Below, piece by piece: positions 38,159-47,253 of a stretch of DNA of 64,000 nucleotides (positions are counted from its first letter, which is position 1; each line of letters opens with the position of its first letter). The notes under the pieces are model-generated. The model was not told the DNA's origin and ran no database searches. It saw only the letters and a program-made list of their open reading frames with translations. The translations under genes were made by a program, and so were the position numbers. This stretch comes from Bacteroidales bacterium (GTDB lineage: Bacteria; Bacteroidota; Bacteroidia; Bacteroidales; VadinHA17), in contig JADJLX010000006.1 of the NCBI GenBank assembly GCA_016709865.1, positions 428,913-492,912 of the forward strand, given 5' to 3'.

Positions 38159-39469
38159 ATGAAAAATTTTAAACACATTTCACTTATCTCTGCATTGCTT
38201 CTGCTGGCCATTACGGCACAGAGCCTCTCTGCAGCAGATCTGTTTGGTAAAAGGAAAGCTGACCAGCAAAACTATATTACAATAAAAGGTAAAGTAGTTG
38301 ACGCTGAAAACGGAACACCGCTTGTATTTGCAACAGTTGCGGTAAAGGAATCAAATGTTGCTATAGTAACCAATATCGACGGAGAGTTTACACTTAAAAT
38401 CGGGGAACCGGTTACTGCAAAAAATCTTGAAGTTTCCTTCCTTGGTTATAAAAATAAAACTATCCCTTTAAGCGATATGAGAGATAATGGTTACAAGAAT
38501 GTGATTTCACTTGAAACCGCTCCTATTCCTATAAAAGAGATAGTGGTAAAACCTCTTGATCCAATTGATATTGTAGAAAAAGCAATTGGCCGTATTGGTA
38601 AAAATTACGCATCAGAACCAAACCTTATGACCGCCTTCTACAGGGAAACAATAAGAAAGAATCGTACATATGTTTCTATCGGAGAAGCAGTTGTAGAGAT
38701 ATTCAAAGCACCTTATGCCAACGATGTAAGATTTGACGGTACGCGCATATACAAAGGAAGAAAAAGCTCTGATGTGGAGAAAATGGATACAGTGCTTTTC
38801 AAACTACAGGGCGGACCGGTAAGTGTTATGCAGCTTGATATAGCTAAAAACACAGAATCGATTCTTACACAGGATGCTATGCAGTACTATAACTACTCGC
38901 TTACTGGGGTTATAGAAATTGACGGCAAACCTCATTATGTTATTGACTTCCTGCAGAAACCATCTGTTGACATGCCTTTGTTCATGGGTAGCCTCTATAT
39001 AGAAATGGACTCTTATGCAATAACCGAAGTTGAGTTTGGATTCAACCTTTCTGACAAAGCTGCCGCTTCCTCAATATTTATCAGGAAAAAGCCGCTTGGA
39101 ATGGAAGTTACTCCGGAACTAGCCACATACAGAACAAAATACCGTGAACAGGATGGCAAATATTACTTTGCCTACTCAAGGGCTGAAGTAAAATTCAAGG
39201 TAGACTGGAAGAAAAAACTCTTCAACACATATTATACAACAATGTCAGAAATAGCAGTGACTGACAGAACTACCGAAGAAGTTATTAAATTTGCGAACAA
39301 GGAAAAGATTAGGTATACAGATGTATTTTCTGAGAAAGTTACAGCCTTTACCGATCCGGAATTCTGGGGTGAATACAACGTTATTGAACCCGACCAGAGT
39401 ATAGAATCGGCAATACGAAAACTTAGCAGGAAACTCAAATTCAGCGACAGGGACGATCTTGATAAATAA
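38159..39469 (+). CDS. Exported carboxypeptidase-regulatory-like domain protein
   Basis: 436 residues with a signal peptide (about 1-25, ending LSAA). Residues about 42-120 are a CarboxypepD_reg-like beta-sandwich (ITIKGKVVDAENGTPLVFATV ... TNIDGEFTLK ... LEVSFLGYKNKT). The rest (from IVEKAIGRIGKNYASEPNLMTAFYRETI to DPEFWGEYNVIEPDQS) is shared with the gene at 40999-42549, so they are paralogues. The sigma factor gene starts 4 bp downstream. An envelope role is likely, but no transport barrel is present. Confidence 0.85.
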   Translation: MKNFKHISLISALLLLAITAQSLSAADLFGKRKADQQNYITIKGKVVDAENGTPLVFATVAVKESNVAIVTNIDGEFTLKIGEPVTAKNLEVSFLGYKNKTIPLSDMRDNGYKNVISLETAPIPIKEIVVKPLDPIDIVEKAIGRIGKNYASEPNLMTAFYRETIRKNRTYVSIGEAVVEIFKAPYANDVRFDGTRIYKGRKSSDVEKMDTVLFKLQGGPVSVMQLDIAKNTESILTQDAMQYYNYSLTGVIEIDGKPHYVIDFLQKPSVDMPLFMGSLYIEMDSYAITEVEFGFNLSDKAAASSIFIRKKPLGMEVTPELATYRTKYREQDGKYYFAYSRAEVKFKVDWKKKLFNTYYTTMSEIAVTDRTTEEVIKFANKEKIRYTDVFSEKVTAFTDPEFWGEYNVIEPDQSIESAIRKLSRKLKFSDRDDLDK

Positions 39470-39473
39470 ATAA

Positions 39474-40007
39474 ATGACTGGGGATACTGAGATTATAGGG
39501 AGGATCCGAAATGGTGACAAAGGACAGTTTGAGTTACTTTTCCGATCCTCCTATGTTTCCCTGGTTCGCTACGCAAAAACTCTGATTAAGGATCATGATA
39601 CAGCAGAAGAAATAGTACAGGATCTTTTTTTCAGACTCTGGCAGGACAGAGAAAAATTAAATATTGAAAGTTCTTTAAATGGTTATCTTTTCAGGTCGGT
39701 GCACAACAAATGCCTGCACTTTATAGAACACAAAAAAGTTGTGGATCGTCATGCAGGGGAGATGTTGCTTAGTCAACACGAAGATCAGGAGAGTCCTTCA
39801 GACATACTGCTGTATAAAGAGCTTCAGGCTAAAATAGCAGCGATACTTGAGAGACTGCCTGAAAGATGCGGACAGATTTTTTACATGAGCAGATTTGAAG
39901 GATTGAAGTATGCTGAGATTGCAGAGAAATTATCAGTTTCAATAAAAACTGTGGAATCAAATATGGGCAGAGCCCTCAAAGAATTCCGCAGAGAATTAAC
40001 AGAATAA
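39474..40007 (+). CDS. ECF-family RNA polymerase sigma-70 factor
   Basis: 177 residues. Region 2 includes LVRYAKTLIKDHDTAEEIVQDLFFRLW, and region 4 has LPERCGQIFYMSRFEGLKYAEIAEKLSVSIKTVESNMGRALKEFR. This matches the Bacteroidetes family 1 ECF sigma factors that pair with FecR anti-sigma proteins. Its stop overlaps the start of the FecR gene by one base. Confidence 0.95.
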   Translation: MTGDTEIIGRIRNGDKGQFELLFRSSYVSLVRYAKTLIKDHDTAEEIVQDLFFRLWQDREKLNIESSLNGYLFRSVHNKCLHFIEHKKVVDRHAGEMLLSQHEDQESPSDILLYKELQAKIAAILERLPERCGQIFYMSRFEGLKYAEIAEKLSVSIKTVESNMGRALKEFRRELTE

Positions 40008-40984
40008 TGAAAGAGATGAGTAACACAGAGAGATTTACTGAGAAGGAGTGGGAGGAGCTTGCCTCCATTCTCTCAGGCGAAAAGGGTGAAAACAAAGAAC
40101 TCCTCAACCGCTTTATGGCTGAGGATATTCACAATACCGGGGACAAATGGAGGGATCTTGGAGCTATGAGCAGTGAAAAGAAAATAAATGTTGACACCGC
40201 CTGGAATAAGGTGTCCTCACGAATAAACGAGAACAGATTTCGGATTGTGCGATACTCATTTATCAGAGTTGCTGCCATGGCTCTTTTGATACTGGGAATC
40301 GGTGCAGTCACAATTTATATGAATAACTCAGGCTATTTCAGCAAAAAAATATCTGCGGCTACAAGTATCGATGAGAAGAACATGGTTATCAGTCTTCCCG
40401 ACGGAAGCAAAATATCTCTCAACAGGAATTCGCAACTGACCTATCGTGAAAATTTTGGTAAAAAGAACAGAAATGTAAAACTTACTGGAGAAGCATTCTT
40501 TGAAATAGCTCCTGATGCCTCCAAACCTTTTATAATAGATGCCGGAAAGGCTGATGTCAGGGTTGTGGGTACCTCTTTCAATGTTATTACGAACAACAGA
40601 GAATCAGAAGTTGAGGTTTATGTGAAAACAGGAAAAGTAATCCTGTCAGATAAATCAGGATCCCAGTCATTAGCTCTCGAACCGGGTTTTGTCGGGAAAA
40701 TGGATTCTAAAACATCAGGAAAAACTCTTAATGAAGATCCCAACTACCTCTCGTGGAACACAGGACTGCTTGTCTATACCGGACAAAAACTAGATGTTGT
40801 TTTCAGCGATCTGAAAAGAGTCTATAACATGGATATAATTGCAGATGATCCCTCGATACTGGAAAATCCATGGCACTCACCTATTGATAATGAATCACAG
40901 GATACAATAATCCGGCTGATTTGTGCTAGCTTTAACCTGAGTTATACAAGAGATGGCAATGTTTACCATCTTTCTAAAAAATAG
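40007..40984 (+). CDS. FecR-family anti-sigma factor
   Basis: 325 residues. The N-terminal about 85 residues are cytoplasmic and should bind the sigma factor. A single membrane helix lies at about 84-106. The FecR domain follows (SLPDGSKISLNRNSQLTYRE ... VKLTGEAFFEIAPD ... GTSFNV), and the C-terminal DUF4974-like part ends with ASFNLSYTRDGNVYHLSKK. In the known system, an outer-membrane receptor signals through FecR to release the sigma factor. Here the downstream partner is an STN-domain protein without a TonB barrel. Confidence 0.95.
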   Translation: MKEMSNTERFTEKEWEELASILSGEKGENKELLNRFMAEDIHNTGDKWRDLGAMSSEKKINVDTAWNKVSSRINENRFRIVRYSFIRVAAMALLILGIGAVTIYMNNSGYFSKKISAATSIDEKNMVISLPDGSKISLNRNSQLTYRENFGKKNRNVKLTGEAFFEIAPDASKPFIIDAGKADVRVVGTSFNVITNNRESEVEVYVKTGKVILSDKSGSQSLALEPGFVGKMDSKTSGKTLNEDPNYLSWNTGLLVYTGQKLDVVFSDLKRVYNMDIIADDPSILENPWHSPIDNESQDTIIRLICASFNLSYTRDGNVYHLSKK

Positions 40985-40998
40985 CTCATTACCGGGAA

Positions 40999-42549
40999 AT
41001 GCCATCATTCTGTGGCTATATAATTGTAAGAATTCAGGTAATTGCATTCTTCCTGCTGATTATTATTCCTGAAGATGCAATTTGCCAGAGAGGCATTCTT
41101 GATTCAACGTTTACATTCAGAGCAGGAACAGTAAAAACCGGAAACGCACTGAATATCATTACCCGGCAAACCGGCTTCAATTTTACGTATGATAGCCGCC
41201 TTATCGACCCTGAGAAAAAGACAGTTCTTACTTTCATCAATAAAAAACTGGGGTTAGTCCTTGACAGTATTCTTAAGAATGATACTCTTGTTTACTCGGT
41301 AATAGATAAGTATATCATAATATCGAGACAGGAGAAAAAAACGGACAGTGTTGACACAAAGAAACCTCAATCAACTGTTAATAAAATAACAGGAGTCATT
41401 ATTGATGATGAAACATCAGAACCATTGCCATTTGCAACAATCGGACTCAAGAATAAAGGGAAAGGAACTGTAACCAATTTTAACGGGGAGTTTGGATTAA
41501 ACATCACAGCAGATTACTATTCCGATACACTTTCTGTCTCTTATCTGGGTTATATAAAACGGGAGATTCCTGTTAAAAATGCACTCGGGAGCGATATCTC
41601 CATATCTATGAAGAGGGAATTCATCTCTATCCCGGAAATCATAATAAGAAATCAGATTCCCCAGGATATTTTATCCAAAACACGACATGCAATCGCGGAA
41701 AACTATGGTACTACACCTGCCTTAATGACAGCATTCTACAGGGAGGGTGTATTAAAGAAGAGTGAAGTGCAAACCTATTCTGAGGCAGTCCTGCAGATCT
41801 ATAAAAGTGCGTATTCAGGATCACTTCTGGGTGACCAGATAAAAGTCTTCAGGAGCAGAAAAATAGAAAATATCAACCGGAGTGATACCCTGGCTATAAG
41901 ACTTAAGGCCGGACTAAGTACATGTCTCGATCTCGACGGAGCAAGAAACATGTTCGACTTTATCACTTTAGCCAGCATGGCTGACTACACCTACAGAATG
42001 ACAGACATTGTAACCTATGACGAAGAGGCTGCATATGTTATTGAATTTCAACAACGTGAAAGTGTTGATCTTCCGCTTTTCAAGGGGACTATCTATATCA
42101 ATACCGTAGATTATGCAATACTTTATGCCGAATTTGAAATAAATCCTCTATTGATCCATAAGATGAAAGATACATTTATATCCGCATCATCGCGAGGATT
42201 CAATACATGGCCGGTATCAGTTAAGTATGCCGTAAGTTATCGGAAGGTTAATGAAAGATATTTTTTAAGTCACGTGCGTGGCGATCTGATCTTCGCATCA
42301 AAACAGAAGAAAAAACTTTTCAGTACACAATTCAAAGTCTTCTTTGAGCTTGCTGTGACTGAAACCAGTCTGAACAATGTCATAAGATTTGAAAGGGATG
42401 AACTCGCCCCTGTTCATTCAATATTTTCCAAAACAATAAATAGTTATGACCCCCTCTTCTGGGGTAACCAGGATTTCCTGCGTCCTGAAGACAATCTTCT
42501 TCAGTCGCTTAAAAACATGAATGTAAAGCTGCAGGAATTCACAAAATAA
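40999..42549 (+). CDS. STN plus carboxypeptidase-regulatory domain protein
   Basis: 516 residues with a signal peptide (about 1-30, ending CQ). Residues about 37-115 are an STN domain (FRAGTVKTGNALNIITRQTGFNFTYD...), the module that signals to FecR in TonB-dependent transducers. Residues about 130-215 are a CarboxypepD_reg-like domain (ITGVIIDDETSEPLPFATIGLKNKGKGTV). The C-terminal 300 residues match the gene at 38159-39469 (AIAENYGTTPALMTAFYREGV; ending DPLFWGNQDFLRPED). There is no plug or beta-barrel, so it is not a complete TonB receptor. It starts 15 bp after the FecR gene. Confidence 0.85.
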   Translation: MPSFCGYIIVRIQVIAFFLLIIIPEDAICQRGILDSTFTFRAGTVKTGNALNIITRQTGFNFTYDSRLIDPEKKTVLTFINKKLGLVLDSILKNDTLVYSVIDKYIIISRQEKKTDSVDTKKPQSTVNKITGVIIDDETSEPLPFATIGLKNKGKGTVTNFNGEFGLNITADYYSDTLSVSYLGYIKREIPVKNALGSDISISMKREFISIPEIIIRNQIPQDILSKTRHAIAENYGTTPALMTAFYREGVLKKSEVQTYSEAVLQIYKSAYSGSLLGDQIKVFRSRKIENINRSDTLAIRLKAGLSTCLDLDGARNMFDFITLASMADYTYRMTDIVTYDEEAAYVIEFQQRESVDLPLFKGTIYINTVDYAILYAEFEINPLLIHKMKDTFISASSRGFNTWPVSVKYAVSYRKVNERYFLSHVRGDLIFASKQKKKLFSTQFKVFFELAVTETSLNNVIRFERDELAPVHSIFSKTINSYDPLFWGNQDFLRPEDNLLQSLKNMNVKLQEFTK

Positions 42550-42575
42550 TTTCTTGCCCCCTGCCGCTAAATCCA

Positions 42576-42679
42576 TTAACCACAAAGGTCACAAAGGAAT
42601 TACACGAAGGTCACAAAGAGCTGAAATACTATGATTTTCTTTGTGTACTCTGAGGAAACTTTGTGTACTTTGTGGTTAA
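42576..42679. repeat. CACAAAGG-type dispersed inverted repeat
   Basis: TTAACCACAAAG (42576-42587) pairs exactly with CTTTGTGGTTAA (42668-42679). The arms contain further CACAAAGG and TTTGTGTAC copies. It lies between convergent genes, as does its relative at 24167-24255. No T run marks it as a terminator. Confidence 0.65.
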
Positions 42680-42701
42680 AAAAAAGTGGGTTGGGGGGCA
42701 T

Positions 42702-43715
42702 CTAATACTTGTCGATAAGTCTATATAGTTCCGTCAAGTCGGGAGTAAGAATAATATCGGTTCTTCTGTTTTTAGTACGGGCATCAGTTGTGCTGCGAGG
42801 GTCAACAGGAAGATACTCGCTTCTTCCCGATGCTGTTAACCTCTTGGCATCGATGCTTGTGCCCTCGAGAAGCGTTCTGACAACAGTTGTGGCTCTCTTT
42901 ACACTCAGGTCCCAATTATCTTTAAGCTGACCGCTTCCGGGGTTGTATGGAACATTGTCTGTGTGGCCCTCGATCATAATCTGAATATCAGGGTTTTTCT
43001 CAAGCACACCCGCCAGTTTCTTCAGAGCATTTCTTCCGTTAGCATCAATATCCCAGCTGGCAGATTTAAACAAAAGTTTTTCATCAAGCGAAACATAAAC
43101 CTTTCCGTTTTTCATTGTAACAGTAAGGCCGTTATTCTCAAAACCTAACAGGGCTTCAGAGACTTTTGATTTCAGATCCTGAACAATCTGTTTCTGAGCA
43201 TCAAGAATTTTCTCCAGTTCAGCCAGTCGTGCATTTCTTTTTTCAAGCTCAAATGTAAGCTCATCGAGTGATGATTTTTTTGCATCAAGGTTCTGCTCAA
43301 GCTGACGCAGAAGATCCTCCTTTTTCTGAAGGTTTTCCTGGGCAGCCTGGAGTTCTGTAAGCAGTTTCTGAGTCTCTTTTACGTTGCCACGGATAAGATC
43401 TTCCTGGGCATTCTGAAGCTCATTATACTTTGAGGATATCTTGTTATAGTCTTCAACTGCCTTGTCGCGGGAGCTCTGAACGGCGGCAATTTCCTGCTTA
43501 ACAACACCCATTTCCTTTTCAAGTGTTGCGAGCTTTGCTTCAAGTTCTTTGTTCTGCATCTCAAGACCAATATTATCCGACTTAAATGCATCTCTCTCAT
43601 TCATGAACTGCTTGCTGGTATCCTGCAAACTGCTGAATTTCTTCCCAGAAACACACGATGATAAAGACAACACGATGAATGAAATACCGAAAATATAAAT
43701 GAATGATTTTTTCAT
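42702..43715 (-). CDS. OmpA-family lipoprotein with coiled coil
   Basis: 337 residues from ATG 43715. An upstream in-frame start would add 25 residues that spoil the lipoprotein signal. The signal is MKKSFIYIFGISFIVLSLSSC, with Cys as lipidation site. Residues about 30-195 form a long coiled coil rich in Glu/Lys/Gln. The C-terminal OmpA domain (about 215-337) carries the peptidoglycan-contact pattern IMIEGHTDNVPY and NRRTDIIL. It probably links the outer membrane to peptidoglycan. Confidence 0.93.
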   Translation of the reverse strand: MKKSFIYIFGISFIVLSLSSCVSGKKFSSLQDTSKQFMNERDAFKSDNIGLEMQNKELEAKLATLEKEMGVVKQEIAAVQSSRDKAVEDYNKISSKYNELQNAQEDLIRGNVKETQKLLTELQAAQENLQKKEDLLRQLEQNLDAKKSSLDELTFELEKRNARLAELEKILDAQKQIVQDLKSKVSEALLGFENNGLTVTMKNGKVYVSLDEKLLFKSASWDIDANGRNALKKLAGVLEKNPDIQIMIEGHTDNVPYNPGSGQLKDNWDLSVKRATTVVRTLLEGTSIDAKRLTASGRSEYLPVDPRSTTDARTKNRRTDIILTPDLTELYRLIDKY

Positions 43716-43842
43716 AGCTTCAATCTGCTTTATTGTATAACATCTGTCATGCTCTAAAAATTGCACAGAGAACCGACATTTTCGAAACAAAAATAAGAAA
43801 ATCCCGAAGATGCTTCATTAAACAAGCGGGAATAATAATTGT

Positions 43843-43850
43843 TATATTTG
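43843..43850 (+). promoter_or_regulatory. Promoter -7 element for dxs
   Basis: TATATTTG, 28 bp before the dxs ATG, matches TAnnTTTG. Confidence 0.5.
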
Positions 43851-43878
43851 CAGGCTATTTGATTTAACAATTTTTCAA

Positions 43879-45797
43879 ATGGATAAAGCAGAAAACTTAC
43901 TCAATAAAATAACTACTCCCGAAGATCTGCGGAAGCTTGAACCTACTGATCTTATACAGGTCAGCTCAGAGCTGCGGCAGTTTATTATTGATGTTGTCTG
44001 CAATAATCCGGGTCATTTTGGTGCCAGCCTTGGTGTGGTTGAGCTGACCGTGGCACTTCATTACGTATTTAATACTCCGTACGATAAAATAATCTGGGAT
44101 GTCGGACACCAGGCATATGGCCACAAGATACTGACAGGGCGCAGAGAGAATTTTGCAACAAACAGAAGATATAAAGGTATTTCCGGTTTCCCCAAAATGG
44201 CTGAGAGTGAATACGATGCTTTTGGTACAGGCCACTCGTCCACCTCAATATCGGCAGCACTGGGAATGGCTGTTGCAGCAAAGAAAAAGGGAGAAAACCG
44301 ACAGGTTGTTGCTGTTATCGGCGACGGTGCCATGACAGCAGGTCAGGCATTTGAAGGACTTAATAATGCAGGTATTGCAAAATCTAATATCCTGGTGATA
44401 CTAAACGATAATAACATGGCAATAGATGCCAATGTTGGTGCGCTAAAAGAATATCTTCTCGACATTACTACCAGTAAAACATACAATAAGTTTAAGGACA
44501 GAGTCTGGAAAGGACTTGGAATATTCGGGAAGTACAGTCCGAATGCAAGAACACTCGCAGCCCAGCTTGAAGCTGGAGCAAAAAGTACATTTCTCGACAG
44601 AAGCAACCTTTTTGAAGGACTCAACTTCAGGTATTTCGGACCTATCGACGGACATGATGTAATGCATCTTACTAAAGTGTTGGAAGACCTGAAGAGAATT
44701 CCTGGCCCAAAACTCCTGCATTGTGTTACAGTTAAAGGAAAAGGCTTCAAACAGGCTGAAGAGAATCAGACCACCTTTCACGCACCGGGCAAATTTGATA
44801 AGGAGACCGGTGAGATACTCGACATTCAGAAGGGTGAATCCATTCTGACATACCAGGAAGTATTTGGAAGAACACTTCTTGAATTGGCCAGCTTGAACGA
44901 TAAAATTGCAGGCATTACCCCTGCAATGCCCTCAGGCAGCTCGATGAATATTATGATGAAGGAGATGCCGGAAAGGATATATGACGTGGGAATAGCTGAA
45001 CAACATGCTGTTACATTTTCTGCAGGTCTGGCAACACAGGGAATAATACCTTACTGCCATATTTATTCGTCCTTCTTACAGAGAGCTTACGACCAGATTA
45101 TTCACGATGTTGCCCTGCAGAATCTGCATGTTGTTTTTTGTGTCGACCGGGGAGGACTGGTTGGAGCCGACGGAGCCACTCATCATGGATTTTTCGACCT
45201 CGCATTTATGAGGGCAATACCTAACATGGTTGTTGCTGCTCCTATGGATGAAGTTGAACTGAGAAACATGTTGTATTCCGCACAGCTTGATAAAAACAGA
45301 TCCCCCTACTCCATTCGCTATCCGAGAGGCAAAGGAATGTTTGCCGACTGGAAGAGACCATTTGAAGAGATAGAAACAGGAAAAGGCAGGCAGATAAGTG
45401 AAGGAGATGACCTTGCGATAATAACAATAGGGACTACCGGAAATATTGCAGCTTCGGTTGTGAAAAAATGCAAAAGCAAAACATATCCATAGCTCATTAC
45501 GATATGAGATTTGTGGCCCCGCTTGATAAAGATATTCTTCATACAGTATTTAAAAACTTCCGGCATATAATTACAGTCGAAGACGGAGTCCTGAAGGGAG
45601 GTTTCGGAAGTGCTGTAATAGAGTTTATGGCTGATTTCGGATATAATTCAGAGGTGAGGCGCCTGGGAATCCCGGATTATTTTGTTGAACATGGCACCCA
45701 GGAAGAACTTTACAAAGAGTGCGGGTTTGATGCAGAAGGAATTGAACTGGCGATCCAGGAAATTCTTGTCCTAATCGGTTATAATGACGAAAGATAA
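43879..45797 (+). CDS. dxs: 1-deoxy-D-xylulose-5-phosphate synthase, frameshifted as given
   Basis: The product condenses pyruvate and glyceraldehyde-3-phosphate using thiamine diphosphate, the entry step of the MEP isoprenoid pathway. Frame one (43879-45492) has the TPP motif [36 protein letters not shown] and [15 protein letters not shown]. It breaks off in the C-terminal transketolase domain and stops at 45490-45492. The missing end ([18 protein letters not shown]... to IGYNDER) is in the -1 frame up to 45797. The frames join in a run of six A (45463-45468); seven A would restore a protein of about 640 residues, normal for Dxs. A sequencing error is the simplest explanation; mutation or programmed slippage are alternatives. 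Confidence 0.9.
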
Positions 45798-45833
45798 AAG
45801 TTTTTTTATATTTTCGCAGTCCATTAATATTCT

Positions 45834-45917
45834 GCCCGGATGGCGGAATTGGTAGACGCGCTGGTCTCAAACACCAGTGGCAGCAATGCTGTGCCGGTTC
45901 GATCCCGGCTCCGGGTA
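45834..45917 (+). tRNA. tRNA-Leu (anticodon CAA)
   Basis: The acceptor stem GCCCGGA pairs with TCCGGGT (G1-U72 wobble), with A as discriminator and no encoded CCA. The anticodon arm is CTGGT-CTCAAAC-ACCAG with anticodon CAA. A class II variable arm (TGGCAGCAATGCTGTG) and the T-loop GGTTCGATCC confirm a leucine tRNA. It lies at the boundary between the housekeeping genes and the mobile element. Confidence 0.95.
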
Positions 45918-45920
45918 CTG

Positions 45921-45944
45921 AAAGCTCCGATTTATCGGGGCTTT
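45921..45944 (+). terminator. Intrinsic terminator after tRNA-Leu
   Basis: AAAGCTCCGA, loop TTTA, then TCGGGGCTTT form a 10-bp stem with one G-U pair, starting 4 bases after the tRNA. Confidence 0.8.
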
Positions 45945-45955
45945 CCGCTTTTAGT

Positions 45956-45975
45956 AGGTGCTAATCAGGTGCTAA
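45956..45975. repeat. Tandem 9-mer AGGTGCTAA, possible integrase arm site
   Basis: Two perfect copies of AGGTGCTAA are separated by TC, 39 bp past the tRNA 3' end. Short tandem repeats next to a tRNA-end attachment site are typical of tyrosine-recombinase arm sites, but no integrase is in the window, so this is inference. Confidence 0.4.
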
Positions 45976-46016
45976 AATATTTTTTGGAAAAAATCAAAAT
46001 TGACTTATTTTTAATA

Positions 46017-46850
46017 ATGAAAGTCAATAGAAGTAAACCGCATTTTAAAGAGCTACTTGAAGAGTATATTTCAACCCTCGAAAAAGATTATGTTTCAGTT
46101 CAAACCGGGCAGACCATCCATCCTACGTTCTCCCTGATACAGAATACATATCAGAAGATTGAAGACAAATATTTTTATAAGAAGTTAGGCTTTACCCTCA
46201 CCTATTTCTTATTTTGTATAATCTATTTAGCTATTACAATTATCTATTCTTCTCTCCCACTGGTCTTCTTTGTTGTGTCCCCGTTTTTGTTCCTCTTTTT
46301 TTTCTATTTTCTTGTAACCCATCTTATCAAAATTCCAGATTTGGTCGACATAACTAGTCTGGGGGACAGAGTATTACTCGTAAGGGAAAAAATAAAATAT
46401 TATGACTTTGATTATCATGAAGTTAAAGAAATGATAATTGACATTGACAAAATCTACCATTTGGAGAGATTGGCATATTTAAGAAAGTACTATGAATTAA
46501 TGAAACCTACATTTAATGGCAACAAGAATAAAAACACAAACTATGAATCAAATCCAGTCGAACGACTGATTGCAATCGATCAGATAATTGAAACTACAAA
46601 AATTCCTCTCCAGAACGAAGAAAGATCCTTATTGCTTTCAAGCTTACTTAGGATAAGTGATTCAGATTTCCCAAATGTAAAAACGACATTGAATGTTATA
46701 AACAAAATCAAAAACAAAGAAGAGTTGAAGGACAATGAGTTAAAGAAGCTTGAAGCGATAAAGGAGTCACTACGAAACACGATTACGATTCTTCAGGTCG
46801 CTACAAAAAATACTGAAACTTTGTTTAATACATTGGATAAAACTACCTAA
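46017..46850 (+). CDS. Membrane protein of unknown function (element left end)
   Basis: 277 residues from ATG 46017. An open frame continues upstream into the tRNA, which is coincidental. Two adjacent membrane helices (about 63-82 and 85-107) separate an N-terminal helical part from a long charged C-terminal half (KMIIDIDK-like, many Lys/Glu). It has no recognised domain. It is the first gene of the element and on the same strand as the replication module. Confidence 0.75.
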   Translation: MKVNRSKPHFKELLEEYISTLEKDYVSVQTGQTIHPTFSLIQNTYQKIEDKYFYKKLGFTLTYFLFCIIYLAITIIYSSLPLVFFVVSPFLFLFFFYFLVTHLIKIPDLVDITSLGDRVLLVREKIKYYDFDYHEVKEMIIDIDKIYHLERLAYLRKYYELMKPTFNGNKNKNTNYESNPVERLIAIDQIIETTKIPLQNEERSLLLSSLLRISDSDFPNVKTTLNVINKIKNKEELKDNELKKLEAIKESLRNTITILQVATKNTETLFNTLDKTT

Positions 46851-46908
46851 AAACAAAGTCATTTCAGACCTGAATTTGACTTAATTAGATAAGATATTGT
46901 CATTTTTT

Positions 46909-46930
46909 GTACTGAAACTAAAATCAGTAC
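46909..46930. promoter_or_regulatory. Operator-like palindrome before HTH gene
   Basis: GTACTGA and TCAGTAC are separated by 8 bases, ending 3 bp before the ATG at 46934. The position suggests autoregulation by the HTH protein; this is inference. Confidence 0.4.
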
Positions 46931-46933
46931 CAG

Positions 46934-47227
46934 ATGGAAAATATCATTATAGTTAATCCTAACGATTTTTGGGATAAGCATCGTGAAATAACCAAACAAG
47001 TTATAAGGGAAGAATTAGATAAGGAAAATCCACAGAAAGAAAATGGGGAGGATATCCTGGTTATTGAAGATGTTTGCAAACTTCTTAAAAAGTCCAAACA
47101 AACAATCTACAATTGGATGGAGGCCGGTATAATTAAAGGCCATCACATAAATGAAAGTCTCTTCTTTTTTCGAAGCGAAATTATTGATCTCCTAAAGGGC
47201 GGTATTAAAGAATATAAGAAGAAGTGA
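46934..47227 (+). CDS. Helix-turn-helix (excisionase/MerR-like) protein
   Basis: 97 residues. The C-terminal half is a winged-helix HTH_17-type domain (IEDVCKLLKKSKQTIYNWMEAGIIKGHHI ... FFRSEIIDLL). This fold is used by phage and ICE excisionases and by small regulators of mobile elements. Its place between the tRNA end and the replication genes fits an excisionase or element regulator. A palindrome immediately upstream could be its site. Confidence 0.85.
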   Translation: MENIIIVNPNDFWDKHREITKQVIREELDKENPQKENGEDILVIEDVCKLLKKSKQTIYNWMEAGIIKGHHINESLFFFRSEIIDLLKGGIKEYKKK

Positions 47228-47253
47228 TGCAACTTGCTCAAAATCAGTATAGC

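Noticed and set aside
45463..45468. Programmed -1 frameshift in dxs
   Set aside because: No known precedent, no evident stimulatory stem after the A run, and a homopolymer error is simpler; kept only as an alternative.
45840..46016. Open frame reading through the tRNA-Leu into the first element gene
   Set aside because: The frame begins inside the tRNA and has no protein-like character before Met at 46017.
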